Assembly (NCBI GenBank): GCA_037893225.1
Contig: JAZGUH010000152.1
Span: forward strand, 434,001 to 498,000
Direction of reading: 5' to 3'
Length of the DNA stretch: 64,000 nucleotides
Origin: Hippasteria phrygiana
Lineage: Eukaryota > Echinodermata > Asteroidea > Valvatida > Goniasteridae
Shown: positions 42,601 through 54,600 of the stretch, piece after piece
How the letters are laid out: each line of letters begins with the position of its first letter
Position numbering within the stretch: the stretch's first letter is position 1
Program-made: the position numbers and the translations under genes
Notes under the pieces: generated by a model
Told to the model about the DNA's origin: nothing
Database searches by the model: none
Seen by the model: only the letters and a program-made list of their open reading frames with translations

Positions 42601-45600
42601 GCCGGATCGAATATTCGAAAAAATATATATGCACGTAAAGATACGACTCTGATGCTATTTTAATAGAAAACTTACGGTGCTTAGCAGTGTCAAATGCCGC
42701 ATTTTTGTTGACGGTAACTTTTTGTGGACAGAGGTTTATTTATTGTTCCCATCCTTAAAACCATTGACACTTATCAAATAATTACTGCAAAAATGCAGCC
42801 TGAAGTTTGGTTTCTTGTTATCAGAACATTATATGTACCTGTAGTAATGATCTTGATACAACAGGTACATATATATGCAAAGATGTTGATCAGACGGTCC
42901 ATAATATCGATCGCCGCACGTAAAACACCGGCGTGCAACTTTTTACCGTGGTGGCATGCAGTTGCAGCTGATGTGTGAAAAACTTGATCGGCGAGTATCA
43001 AATATTCAAATATTCGGTCAAACCCACTTTCGAATAATCCAATACTGAATTATTTGAAAATGAACAGCCCTACTTGTGCTCAGAACTTTATTCACCATTT
43101 GAGTTTCCACGTTTACTTCGTCCAGTTTGAAAATTGATTGTAGTTTTTGTTTGCATTTTGCAGGTTTTTCCGCCGCTTCAGCTGTCTCCAAGGAACATTA
43201 CGCTAATGGTTGCAGGCGAGTTTCAGGTCAGGAAACTTTCATTCTGTTCATTCAGTTTGTTTTCTGCTTTCACTTTTCATTCCTTTAAGTGAGTAAAACA
43301 TTTGAGAAACACAACGGGGGTGAGATTTGTCAGGATTGTTCCTGATTTCAGGATTTTTTTGTTGGGATTTCCGAATTTTTAAAGAATCTCATTTGCAATC
43401 TGGAATTCCCGAGGTGTTGCCCTGAAGGTGTTTTTACCTGTAAAAGTGGATATAGACCAATAAAAACAGATATTTTAAGGGGGGGGGGTGCTTTTAGGCA
43501 AATACAAACTATATGTTGATCTAGGATCCTCAATGGATTTTGCGTAGATTTCTTTTAACAATGCCTCTGAATGTTTAGCAGATTTTTCATTTTGAAATCT
43601 CACCCCTGATTTATTTTGTGTTAATAGTTACCAGTTTTTTGTCGTCAAAGGCTCTATACATGTACATGTATTTACAAACAAATTGATAATTTGTTCTCTT
43701 ATAAAGGTGCGGAGTACCGGCGGGCCCCAGCCCCAGTCTCAGATCGAGTATAGCATGGATGATTGGCAGATTGCCAACATTGCCACCAGCGGACTCGTGA
43801 AGGCGCAGTCGCTGGGACACAGCCGAGTCACAGGCAAGGCGGTCGGCTACGATCCGGAGACGGGATCTACTGTGGTGTATTCTCAGGTAACGGATGATTT
43901 CATATTGTCTGAAAGCGGTATCAGTTGCAGTAGCGCTGTTTTTTTGTGGTAAAAACCTGAACAAAGGTTAAGGGATGATTTCATATTGTCTGAAAGCGGT
44001 ATCAGTTGCAGTACCGCGGTTTTTTGCAGTAAATACCTGAACAAAGGTAAGGGATGATTTCATATTGTCTGAAAGCGGTATCGATTGCGGTAACACTTTT
44101 TTTTGTGGTACCAGTATTAATTCCCAGCTAAACTCATTCATCAGCAAGGTTTGAGGTACCGAATGTGTACCATCTGGACAATATGAAATGGTCCCTAAGT
44201 TGTGTGAAATCTTGCCGGCCTGAGGGACTTGACTTTGAGCTTACTGACTGGTTGATTGTTGCATCAATGCCGTCAGGGGCGATATGACTATCGCTTTGGG
44301 CTTCGTGCCTGGCCGGCCGCAGCAATTCTGAAAAGAATGGTGCTGCCTTGAAAATTACGTATTTCCCATAACCGGCCCTGAAGAATGTTCTCCGGGGCTC
44401 CCGCTGTTCGGGTCGAAAATCGTCGATGAGTAATTTATCCACAGCAATTAAGCAACAAGAGATTTGTTGAGAAGATTAACGATATGGAACATGTGGAAGG
44501 TCCGTCATGTTTTCGACGATTGCAACATTTGATGACGTCGGGGTTTGTCTTTGGTGATTGGACATTCCATACATTGGCCCCGCCTACATTATCTATTATT
44601 CATATACGAGGTCGTCGCTGGAAATCCAGCGACAAAATAACTAAAACATTAGCCAAGGCGAACAGTTGTTCGAAGGCTGTGAGACTAATCAAACATAACC
44701 ATGACTGCCCTCACACTTACTCATTCATTCCTGGGTGGAGATAAGCAGCTTGTGAAAAAGTGTCTTGCTCAAGGACACAAGCACCATGACTCCAGGCTGG
44801 ACTCAAACCCACAATCTGTAGTATCACCAAGATCTTTAGCCTGGTACACTAGACCACACGGCCACAGCAGACCACACGGCCACAGCCCTACCACCCTCAT
44901 GGTTTTCCTGGGCCCAGATCGAAATAGAGGATAATTCTTTAACAGATTCCAGAGAAACTATCCTAATTTTCAGACCTACATGTATAGATCCAGGCAGGGT
45001 AACTTCCACCGTCGGTGAGGCCAACTCACCTCTCCCATATAGGACCTTGTAGGATTTTTGAATTGATGATTAACTCTGCAGTGTGCCATGGCGCTGTTTT
45101 GTTAAGTGGGACCCGTTTCACACTATGCTCTTACCCGGGTAATTGCCGGGTTAACAACAAATTTTACCCGGCAATTACCCGGGTAATGTGGAGCGTTCCC
45201 ACTACAATTCTCCTTGTTAGAAATTCTCCGGGTTAACTGCCCCAAAACCCCACTTAACCCTGGTAATTTCTAACCCTGCTCGCGAGGTGGGTTAACCCAC
45301 CAATCTCGGGGTTAACGACGACCCTGAGACGATTCTCTGAGTTACCATCAGTAGTGTGAATGCTCGCCAAGTTTTCTTCAACCCAGGTCGTGTTTTATCG
45401 GCCAGCTTTGCGAAGGTGACGTAATTTATTATTTTATAGTGTGGCCGCCGTTGCTGGTACCTCGTCTTAATAAGTGAATTTTTATGTATACTTAATGAAA
45501 GGCACCAGTCTTCCGTGGATGATGCCTCGTCTTAATAAGTACATTTTACATACACTTAATGCAAGGCACCAGTCTAGACTGCACAGTTGAAGGATTACGC

Positions 45601-48600
45601 GTGCACGCTGCCAACGCTGATCTGATTTTTTTTTCAATTTGCATTGCATGCTCTCGCTCTCACTTCGCTCTTTTACGACGAACCAATGGCAAGGGCAGAG
45701 GTCAAGCAATGCACATTCTCCGGGTTACCATTCGCATATAGTGTGAATGCGGCTACAAGTTACCCGGGTGCGCGCTGAAGCGGGTAAAGCAGAATTGTGT
45801 GGTTAATTTTGTAGTTTCTACCCGGGTAATGACCACTACCCGGGTAATAAATTACCCGGGTAATAAATTACCCGGGTAATAAATTACCCGGGTAATAAAT
45901 TACCCGGGTAATAAATTACCCGGGTAATAAATTACCCGGGTAATAAATTACCCGGGTAACTTCAGAGTAGTGTGAAACCCACAAAGGTCACCGTGGTGTA
46001 CCAGTGCGTGTATGTTGCCGTGGCACACCACAGGGTTAATACAAACTCAACTTATTTCTTCTTCAGGACGTTATTGATGTCTACGTTATACGTCTGACCG
46101 GCATCAAGATTCACGCCCCACTCCTGCGGCTGGAAACCGACACGGAGATGCCAGTCTACGCCATGGGCACCAACGAACACGAAACGCCGTTCACGTTTGG
46201 GAACGTCATACCGGGACTCAACTTCTTCTGGACGGTGACAAATCGCGACGTGGTCCGCGTGGAGCCGGTTTTTGAAAGGGTAAGGGAATGCGTAGTGGCA
46301 TAGCCTTGTCACTGAGTTTATTTCAGTTACTTTCCTGCAATTATGGTCATTTTTTGAAAGAAATCACAATTTCTTTAGTATTTCATCATATTTTTACTGT
46401 TTATCACTTGCGAAATACTCTTTTCAACTTTAACGTGATTTGGCTATTGAGACAAATTAAATAGCTCGTAACAGAGTGTATTGTTTTTAAAGTGTAGCTC
46501 GGCAACCATAGCACCTAAAATGGCCAATGATATATCAAATTAAAGCTTAGTAAAGCAGCAATCAAATGACAATCTGTGATTGTCAATATTGCCAACTGTA
46601 AAAAAAAAGTTGTTTTCAGAAAACATGAAAAAAGTGTATCTGTCTTGTGACATTTGTTTATAAGTGGATATTATTAGGGTATTGCTTCTAAAAATTGTAT
46701 TTTCTTGGAATGTCAATTGGACTACAACAATGTTTCTGCTTACAGTAACACAAAAATGAAGAAAATCTATTGAATAATAGTGACAAGATATTTGTTCAAA
46801 AATTCCATGTTTATTCAAAATTATGATGCGAGAAAAACACATTTGAAAATGGTATTTTTTGATGGTTTTTTTTTGTTTGCCCTTGTTCCCCATTTCTTAC
46901 AAATAGCCTCAAAAAATGGAGTTGATATAGTGAAAATATAAGGTCGAAATATGTGTTTAGAATATAAATTGAAAAAATTGGGAAAATTTAGATTGTTTTC
47001 ATTGTTATTGTAGGAAAGTACCCTTAACCACCACTCAGGATTTCTAGTGAGGTTGGGAGAATTTGTTATGGCAGTACTGAGGTGGGGAGAATTAAATTGG
47101 GAGGCAGAAACTTATATTACATGCAATTACAGTGTATATAAGCAGGTTCGTAGTGGCTATACAAAAATAGGGATTTAAAGATATCATGCAGGGTTCCCAT
47201 GGGTCATGGAAAATCCTGGAAAATCCTGGAAAAAGAGTTGTCATGGAAAAGTTATGGAAAATTGGGAAAAATAGAAAAGTCATGGAAAAGTCATGGAAAT
47301 CAAGATCATGCAAGGGTTCTTTTTGATGGGCCGCTTTTGATGTGATAACGGAAAAATGATAAATTTACAGGCTATATCCTTGTAAGTCGAGAGTAGTGGG
47401 TATGTCAGTCTTCCAGTTTCTAATACATGTATCTGTATAATATCTAATGTTCTATACTGTATTCACAGACCTCAGCAGTTCATCAGTATCTTAATAGCAA
47501 ACAACTTTTCTCTGCATAATGGCATTAAATGTCATGGAAATTCTCATATTTTAGTCCTGGAAAGTCCTGGAAAAGTCATGGAATTTGGTTTTCCGATTTC
47601 TGTGGGAACCTATAATAATACTGTGTGTGCTCTTTTCAAGTTTGAACAGAATATGCATTTGGAAAAGTTGAGGGAAAGAGAAGCCGAGGGCATGAACACA
47701 CAACATATGATTCAACGGTCAATAACACACATCTCACAAACAACCAGTTCATTTAAGCAGCTCACAGCAGAGAACTCTGGAGATCTATGGTCATCGACGT
47801 CTCAAACCAGACACGATACCACAAGAAGAATTTCTCTTGTTTTTTGTTTTTGTTTTTACAGCAAGGAGTGTCGAGCAATGCAGTACACAACGTGGCCATG
47901 CGTGTCCATACTTTGAACCCGGGGGAGGCGTCACTCAAGCTTCAAGCCATCTTTGATGACGACATTGCGCCCCAGGCGCGATCCAATAGCTTGCTGATTG
48001 ACGAAATACAACTGCAGGTAGGTTACAGGCATAAGACAGGGGTGAGATATTTCACGGTTTATCCTGGTTTCAGGATTTCTTGTTGTGATCTTTACAGATT
48101 TCAAAATTTGTGAAGAATCTCTTTTTGAAATCTGGAATTCCTGAGGTGTTACCCTATAAAAGTTTTTAAACCTTTAAAAGTAGTGTACACGATTGGTAAT
48201 CCTCCAATTTTGTTTTACTGAATTATTACGAAATAACTTGCTAGACTGTGAGTTAATAGCAATCTCAATCATCCTGTGAAATGATGGCACCTGGTGTGCT
48301 GTCGTTTTCAAGAAAAGTTAAAATTTATATCGTTTTCTAACGATTGTTCTGCATAACAATCGTTGGATAACAGATTGTTTAATACTGCCCTCTATTGACC
48401 GAATGTAGTTAGTCCGCGTTGCGTCTAAAATGGATTAAACCACTCTTCAAATTTATTGGAAAGAATGCCCCAGTATCCTGTGTGACTACTTCGCAAACTT
48501 TTAATCGTGAAAAACCACCACTGCAAAGCTGAGAATGATAATTACTGGGATAAATCTGATGCTCTTCGTGCTGTATGCGTGACTTGCATTTGTCCATTTG

Positions 48601-51600
48601 TATGCTAAAGGATTAAGGCCGGTTCATACTCGCTGCGACTGCATGTGCGCATCCACACATTCGATTGTCGGATGGAGCGTTCATACTTGGCCAAAGAATG
48701 AACTCCATTTCATGTGTGTGCGCGTACGCATACGTCAAATGTTAAATAATTTCAATACGTCCGACTATGCATACGATCAGTGTGTACGCACTTTCAAAAT
48801 CTTTTCCAAAGTGCGCGTTCACATACGAACTTTGTTTACCCACTGCGTGTTCTTTTGCGCACTGAAGACCGCTAAAAATAGACCAGCCAGCTGTGTACGC
48901 AGTGAATACGCAGCGAGTACGCAGCGAGTATGAACCAGCCTTTACAAGCAATCGTTTGGCTAAGGGATTACAAAGATAAGAAGCTGGCAAAGGTGTGGAA
49001 ATGTCAATAGGAAAGAAGGCAGTGGAAATGTCAATAGGAAAGAAGGCAGTGGAAATGTCAATAGGAAAGAAGGCAGTGGAAATGTCAATAGGAAAGAAGG
49101 CTGTGGAAATGTCAATAGGAAAGAAGGCTGTGGAAATGTCAATAGGAAAGAAGGCAGTGGAAATGTCAATAGGAAAGAAGGCAGTGGAAATGTCAATAGG
49201 AAAGAAGGCAGTGGAAATGTCAATAGGAAAGAAGGCTGTGGAAATGTCAATAGGAAAGAAGGCAGTGGAAATGTCAATAGGAAAGAAGGCAGTGGAAATG
49301 TCAATAGGAAAGAAGGCAGTGGAAATGTCAATAGGAAAGAAGGCAGTGGAAATGTCAATAGGAAAGAAGGCAGTGGAAATGTCAATAGGAAAGAAGGCAG
49401 TGGAAATGTCAATAGGAAAGAAGGCAGTGGAAATGTTTGTTTTCTCTCTAGTGGAGCGTTTCCTTCGTTCCTTTTGGAATAAAACATAACAAAAACGGAT
49501 CACAGATTATTATTTTGCTTCGGACAGGTGTTTGAGAGACTTGAGCTGGTTGCTGCCTGCCACAACAAACTCCTGATGACCCCTGACACGCAGGCCTACA
49601 TCAAGACCAACCGAGACGGCTCAGCTCGCATGTCCTACTCCGTCCTGGACCGGGACTACGAACCACTGATCACCGTCAGCCGGCAGGGGCTGGTGTTGGC
49701 CGGAGCTCGGACCGGTCAGACCACGGTCATGGCCACCGCCTACGAGAACTTTGGCGTCAACCAGACATTGGTCGTGCTGGTCAAGGTACAAGTCACAGCA
49801 AAAGTTTGCACAATTTGGGAGACCGCCAACATCGGGCAATTAGATAGCTCAGTTGGTAGAGCACCGGTACGGTATTCCGGAGGTCGCAGGTTCGAATCCC
49901 GCACCTGCCAGTTTTTTGTTCACTTTGTAAATTTTAGTGCAAGTGACCTTTGACATATATAAAGGATCTTCAATTACGCATTGGTCATTGTTATACAGAC
50001 AGGAAAAAGTTGATAGATCAAACATACGTTGCTCCTGAAAGCTTCAAAAAAACGGTTTCCCCTTTTCTTTTTTTTCGTTGTGTACAAGACAGTACATACT
50101 TACCAAGCATTTTTATCAAAATCTAGTTTATGTCCACGTCATCAGTTATTAAGTCATAACTTGGCAACGGAAAGTCCTGTCAACTACATGAGTTTTTTGG
50201 TAAAAATCAATCTGTGTGACCTCTATAAATAAGTGGCACGTGACTCATTTCTCACTTTTTCTCTTCAACAGGAATTCATTTTCATTTCGCAAAATGTGAA
50301 CACATTTTCACGCCTTTTCACACAAGTGGGAAAACATTTTTGTGCCTCTTTGCAAAAGTGGGAAAACACCTTTTTCTCAAAAGTTTAAAAATAATTTCCC
50401 GCTTCAATTCGCAGGGGGGAGGGGGGGGGGGGGGGGGTTTGCATGCGAATGCAACTGCGAATTCTTTTTACAAAATTTCCCATTCCCATTCACAGTGCTA
50501 ACTTTTAATTGCAGTGTACTCTACATGATATTTGGCTTTTTGTACATGTACGTAATATTTAACGCAATAATAATTTTATTCTCACCACTGTGTAGGTGAA
50601 GCCGGTATCCTACATGGCCGTCCATTCTACCACCAATCTACTGACCACCCGTGGGGAGAAACTGGCCGTGTTCCCAGTAGGCATGGCTCTCTCCTTTGCC
50701 GTCGGGTTCTACGACAACGTGGGAGATCAGTTCCAGGCGACCAACACAGTACTTGAGCACAGACTCAGCAGGTACAAAGGAGTTAGAGTAGCTGTAAAAA
50801 TGGATGGAAAGATTTTACTTTAATCGGGGGTGAGATATCTCTGGATTTTTCTGATTTCGGATTTTTTTTGTGAGATGTCTTCCAGATTTCTTGAAGATAT
50901 TTTGGTCCTTAAATTGTTTTTATCATTAATAAAATGACCTCTGCAACCTGAGACTGTCCTCATTTCATTCTGATGACCCTGTTTTTGGCAATTTCAAACT
51001 ATTTATTTTTTGTAGGCAATGCCGTATAAATGCCTCCGTATGTTTTGTCGATTTTTTATTTCCGTCAAATGCTACCCCTGTTTGATACCCCACAAAAATG
51101 GGTCAGAAACAGAAAAATCTGACAAAATAAGCATCCATTCATGTTTAGAATTGTATAACACATGGCACAATCTTTTATGTTTGTCAGGAAATTTGTGTGC
51201 AGTATAGGGGACAGTGATGTAGTCGAGACCAGGCACAAGACCAGGCACAAGACCAGGCACAAGACCAGGCACAAGACCAGGCACAAGACCAGGCACAAGA
51301 CCAGGCACAAGACCAGGCACAAGACCAGGCACAAGACCAGGCACAAGACCAGGCACAAGACCAGGCACAAGACCAGGCACAAGACCAGGCACAAGACCAT
51401 TCACAAGACCATTTACAAGACCAGCTTGTTACAGGCACAAGTATTACTGGCATAAACCATGACAAAGGAATGTTTGTATTACAGTTCATTTGAATAGCTT
51501 GAGACTTGAATTAAGACTGAAGGTCTTGTGATGGTCTTGTGATGGTCTTGTGATGGTCTTGCAGGGTCTTGGGATGGTCTCGACTACATCACTGATAGGG

Positions 51601-54600
51601 GAAGTACGTTTGTGTTTGCTGTGTTAGATAAGCATAGTGTTCATAGGCACAGTGTACAGTCACTGAAAGTGTTCACATCATGGAAGTAAATTTTTCCTCA
51701 TTTTTCCGGATTTTACTGACACAGATACACTTAACTGGTTATGCCACATGTTTGGACAGTTATTTGGACAGTTTCTAAGAATTTGCTGTTCCCGACCAAT
51801 TTTCTCACTATTGTCCTATTAGATTTGATCTGTTGCGACTTCAGGCCGGACCGGACAACGGCACATTTGTCGCCCGGGCAGCTCACATCGGCAGTACAAT
51901 TTTCAAGGTCAGATCAGTGTTTCGGCTTTTACATTGCAGTCTCTATATAAGATCACTGACCCACTGTAATTCCCCAATTTCAGTACGATTTTCCACACCA
52001 CCTAGGGAGTTTGGGTTTACGAAAAACTTAAGCTCAACAGAAACAAAATGACAGTACAAAAGCACATTATTAACTTGGCTGGAGAAGAGTCAGGCTCATC
52101 CTTACAATCACTCTCTCACCGGAGATCTGTTGCTACTCTTAGTCTGTTCTACAAATATTTTCATGGTAAATGTTCCACCGGCTTGTCCAGCTTGGTTCCT
52201 CCAGTTAGGGTGTTTGAGCGTGAAACTCGGCTCTCCGCCTGTTCCCACCAATATACTCAAGCTGTACCTAGATGTAGAATGAAAAACTATGCCAATAGCT
52301 TTTTCCCTGGTTCTGTATTCCTGTGGAATTCTTTGCCCGGTGCATGTTTCCCTTCATCTTATGATCTTTCCTGCTTCAAGAGGAATATTAATTCCTACCT
52401 TCTGTGTCTTCTGTGCCCTGTGCCTTGAGTGGCTTTTTAGACATGTTCAGAGAACTCTTGCCTTGAAAAAAGGAAAAAAGGGGCTAGATAACGGTTGAAT
52501 ACGAACAGAACCCTTTCCTTATCAATGTCAAGTTTACTCAACAAGGAAACCACACACCAGAGCATCCAAACACATGTATATTCACCATGTTTCAACAACC
52601 TGTAGTACTTGTGTCTTTCACCATTCATACATGATCCTTATACCAACGTAAAGAGCTTGTTCTAATGCTGCTATTGAATTCATGTGTCTATAATATTTTG
52701 AGAAAAATCTATCAAAACTTTCCCTCTACAGTTGTGCGTACGGAGTGCCATTTCTTTATGTAACAAATAAGTTTCCTATTTCGTCAAACAATCTACAAGG
52801 GAAACTGACTAGGTATTAAATTTGAATACATTTTCCAAGTGAACAAAGAAACTGGCAGGAGCGGGATTCGAACCTGCTATTTTGACTTTCATTTTTACAT
52901 GAAATGAAAGTATTTTTCAAACATTACAGATATTTTCCTTTTCAATCAATTCTTGAGGGGGACATTTTTGGTTAAAAATATAACCATTCGGCAAGCAGTC
53001 AGCTGCTTTTTCTGCTGGAGTGTTCACGCTTGGCTGAACAAAGAATGTGGTACTGGGGGAAGATAAGCCAATAAACAATGTACTGAAGGGATTAATGCCA
53101 CAGTATTGAGTCTTAAATTGAGACTGAGTATCGAGTTTCAATGGTCACTCATGGGCATTTTTCTTTATTGAGCTTTCATTATTCATGCACTCTTTTTCCT
53201 CGTTGACTTTGCTACATGTAGGTCTGGGATAGGAACAGCCCGTGGATTGAGGACTATGTGAACATCCCCGTCGGCAGTGTGGTACAGCCCAGTCAGACAT
53301 TCGTTGTAGGGGATGTGATATGCTTCAGGTCGCCTCTACTCACCGTGGAGGGTAGGTTCACAAACAATGAAATCTGACACGGCTGTGGAAACTGACCATT
53401 TTTTCTATAACTGTAGCAGATAGTCTGTGCAATATAAGTTTATCTTGGTGAGTGAGAAGATAAAATTGACGTCCAGGATGATGTAAATTGGAAGAGAGAT
53501 TCCTGGCCCTTTCCTGATGTAGTGTATGAAGCACTGTATGCTCAGTACTTTCCGAGAGCCTGTGGGGAAAAAAAACAGGCTTACTTTGGCGGGACTCGAA
53601 CCCATGACCTGCTTACTAGTGCAGATGTCTGGATTGAAAACGCAAAAAATCTCTCTTGTAATTTTAATACATCACCCCTGACACAAATTGCATCTTCTCA
53701 CTGATTACAAGATACCCGCTGCTGCATTGGATTCGAACCGGCCAGCCGACCCCGGCAAGCTCGGTAGGCCTGTGCATTCACGGGTAATTTTGGATCCGTT
53801 TACCCGAATGCCGCACTGGTTCGGTTCTCGGGTAACCGAAAGTGGACCGTTCAGAAAAACAAAAATGTGTATACTGTCTACATGTAGTAATGTCCTATAA
53901 AACAAAATGGGCTCGTTAATAAAAAGAAAGAAGGTAAATGTAGTGTGCGGCCGCTGAAGAAAGAAAGATTTACTTTCTACACCTGCGTACAGCAAGCCGG
54001 CCGTAGATCTGACTTGATTCCACGTCAATTGATTTCCGAGAAAATTGAAATTAAATGCAGTATAAAAGTAGATGTTGAAACTTGACATCGATGTCGCAAT
54101 CGTTCCAGGCTTGTTCTTAATCCGCAGAGGTATTAATCCTGCAGTGTTTATAAGACTAGGCCTACTTACGAGTTCGCAACAGCATATTTCGAAGGAGCCC
54201 AGACAGAGCCGCACGTGCATTGCACACAGGGAGCGAGTGCCGTGTGCTGATTGGCCCATTTATTTATTTATTTGTTTGTTTATTTATTTATTTTTGGTCT
54301 GAAATCTTACATTGAATTTTTTCCCGTAAGTTTCGGGTACCCTAACCGGAAAAATGGAACCGGATATTGATGCCGGCATTCGGGTACCCGGATACGCGGC
54401 ACAGGCCTAAAGCCCGGTGGTCTAGTGGTTAACATGGTTAAGACGCCTACACTAGTAAGCAGGAGGTTGTGGGTTCGAATCCCATCCAAGTAATGCCTGT
54501 GAATTTTGCCTCACAGCTGCCTACATAAACATTGTAACCAATCAGGAGGCTCATTACATCCAGACCAGAGGATGTGCTACATATTCAAGTAAACCCTACT

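Noticed and set aside
48742..49503. 253-aa and 175-aa minus-strand ORFs and a 164-aa plus-strand ORF
   Set aside because: The 27-bp array is a multiple of three and free of stops; the peptides are pure repeats with no family similarity.
49809..49935. tRNA gene
   Set aside because: A and B boxes are present, but no full cloverleaf is recognised, and the same head plus cctgccagtt tail recurs several times; it is a SINE.
51065..51489. WSCAWSCAW / LVLCLVLC / HKTRHKTR repetitive proteins, also at 697-1090 and 58562-59024
   Set aside because: Translations of the 12-bp minisatellite inside hAT-like elements.
53705..54259. 184-aa minus-strand ORF
   Set aside because: Lies inside a hAT-like element plus SINE sequence; no recognised domain.
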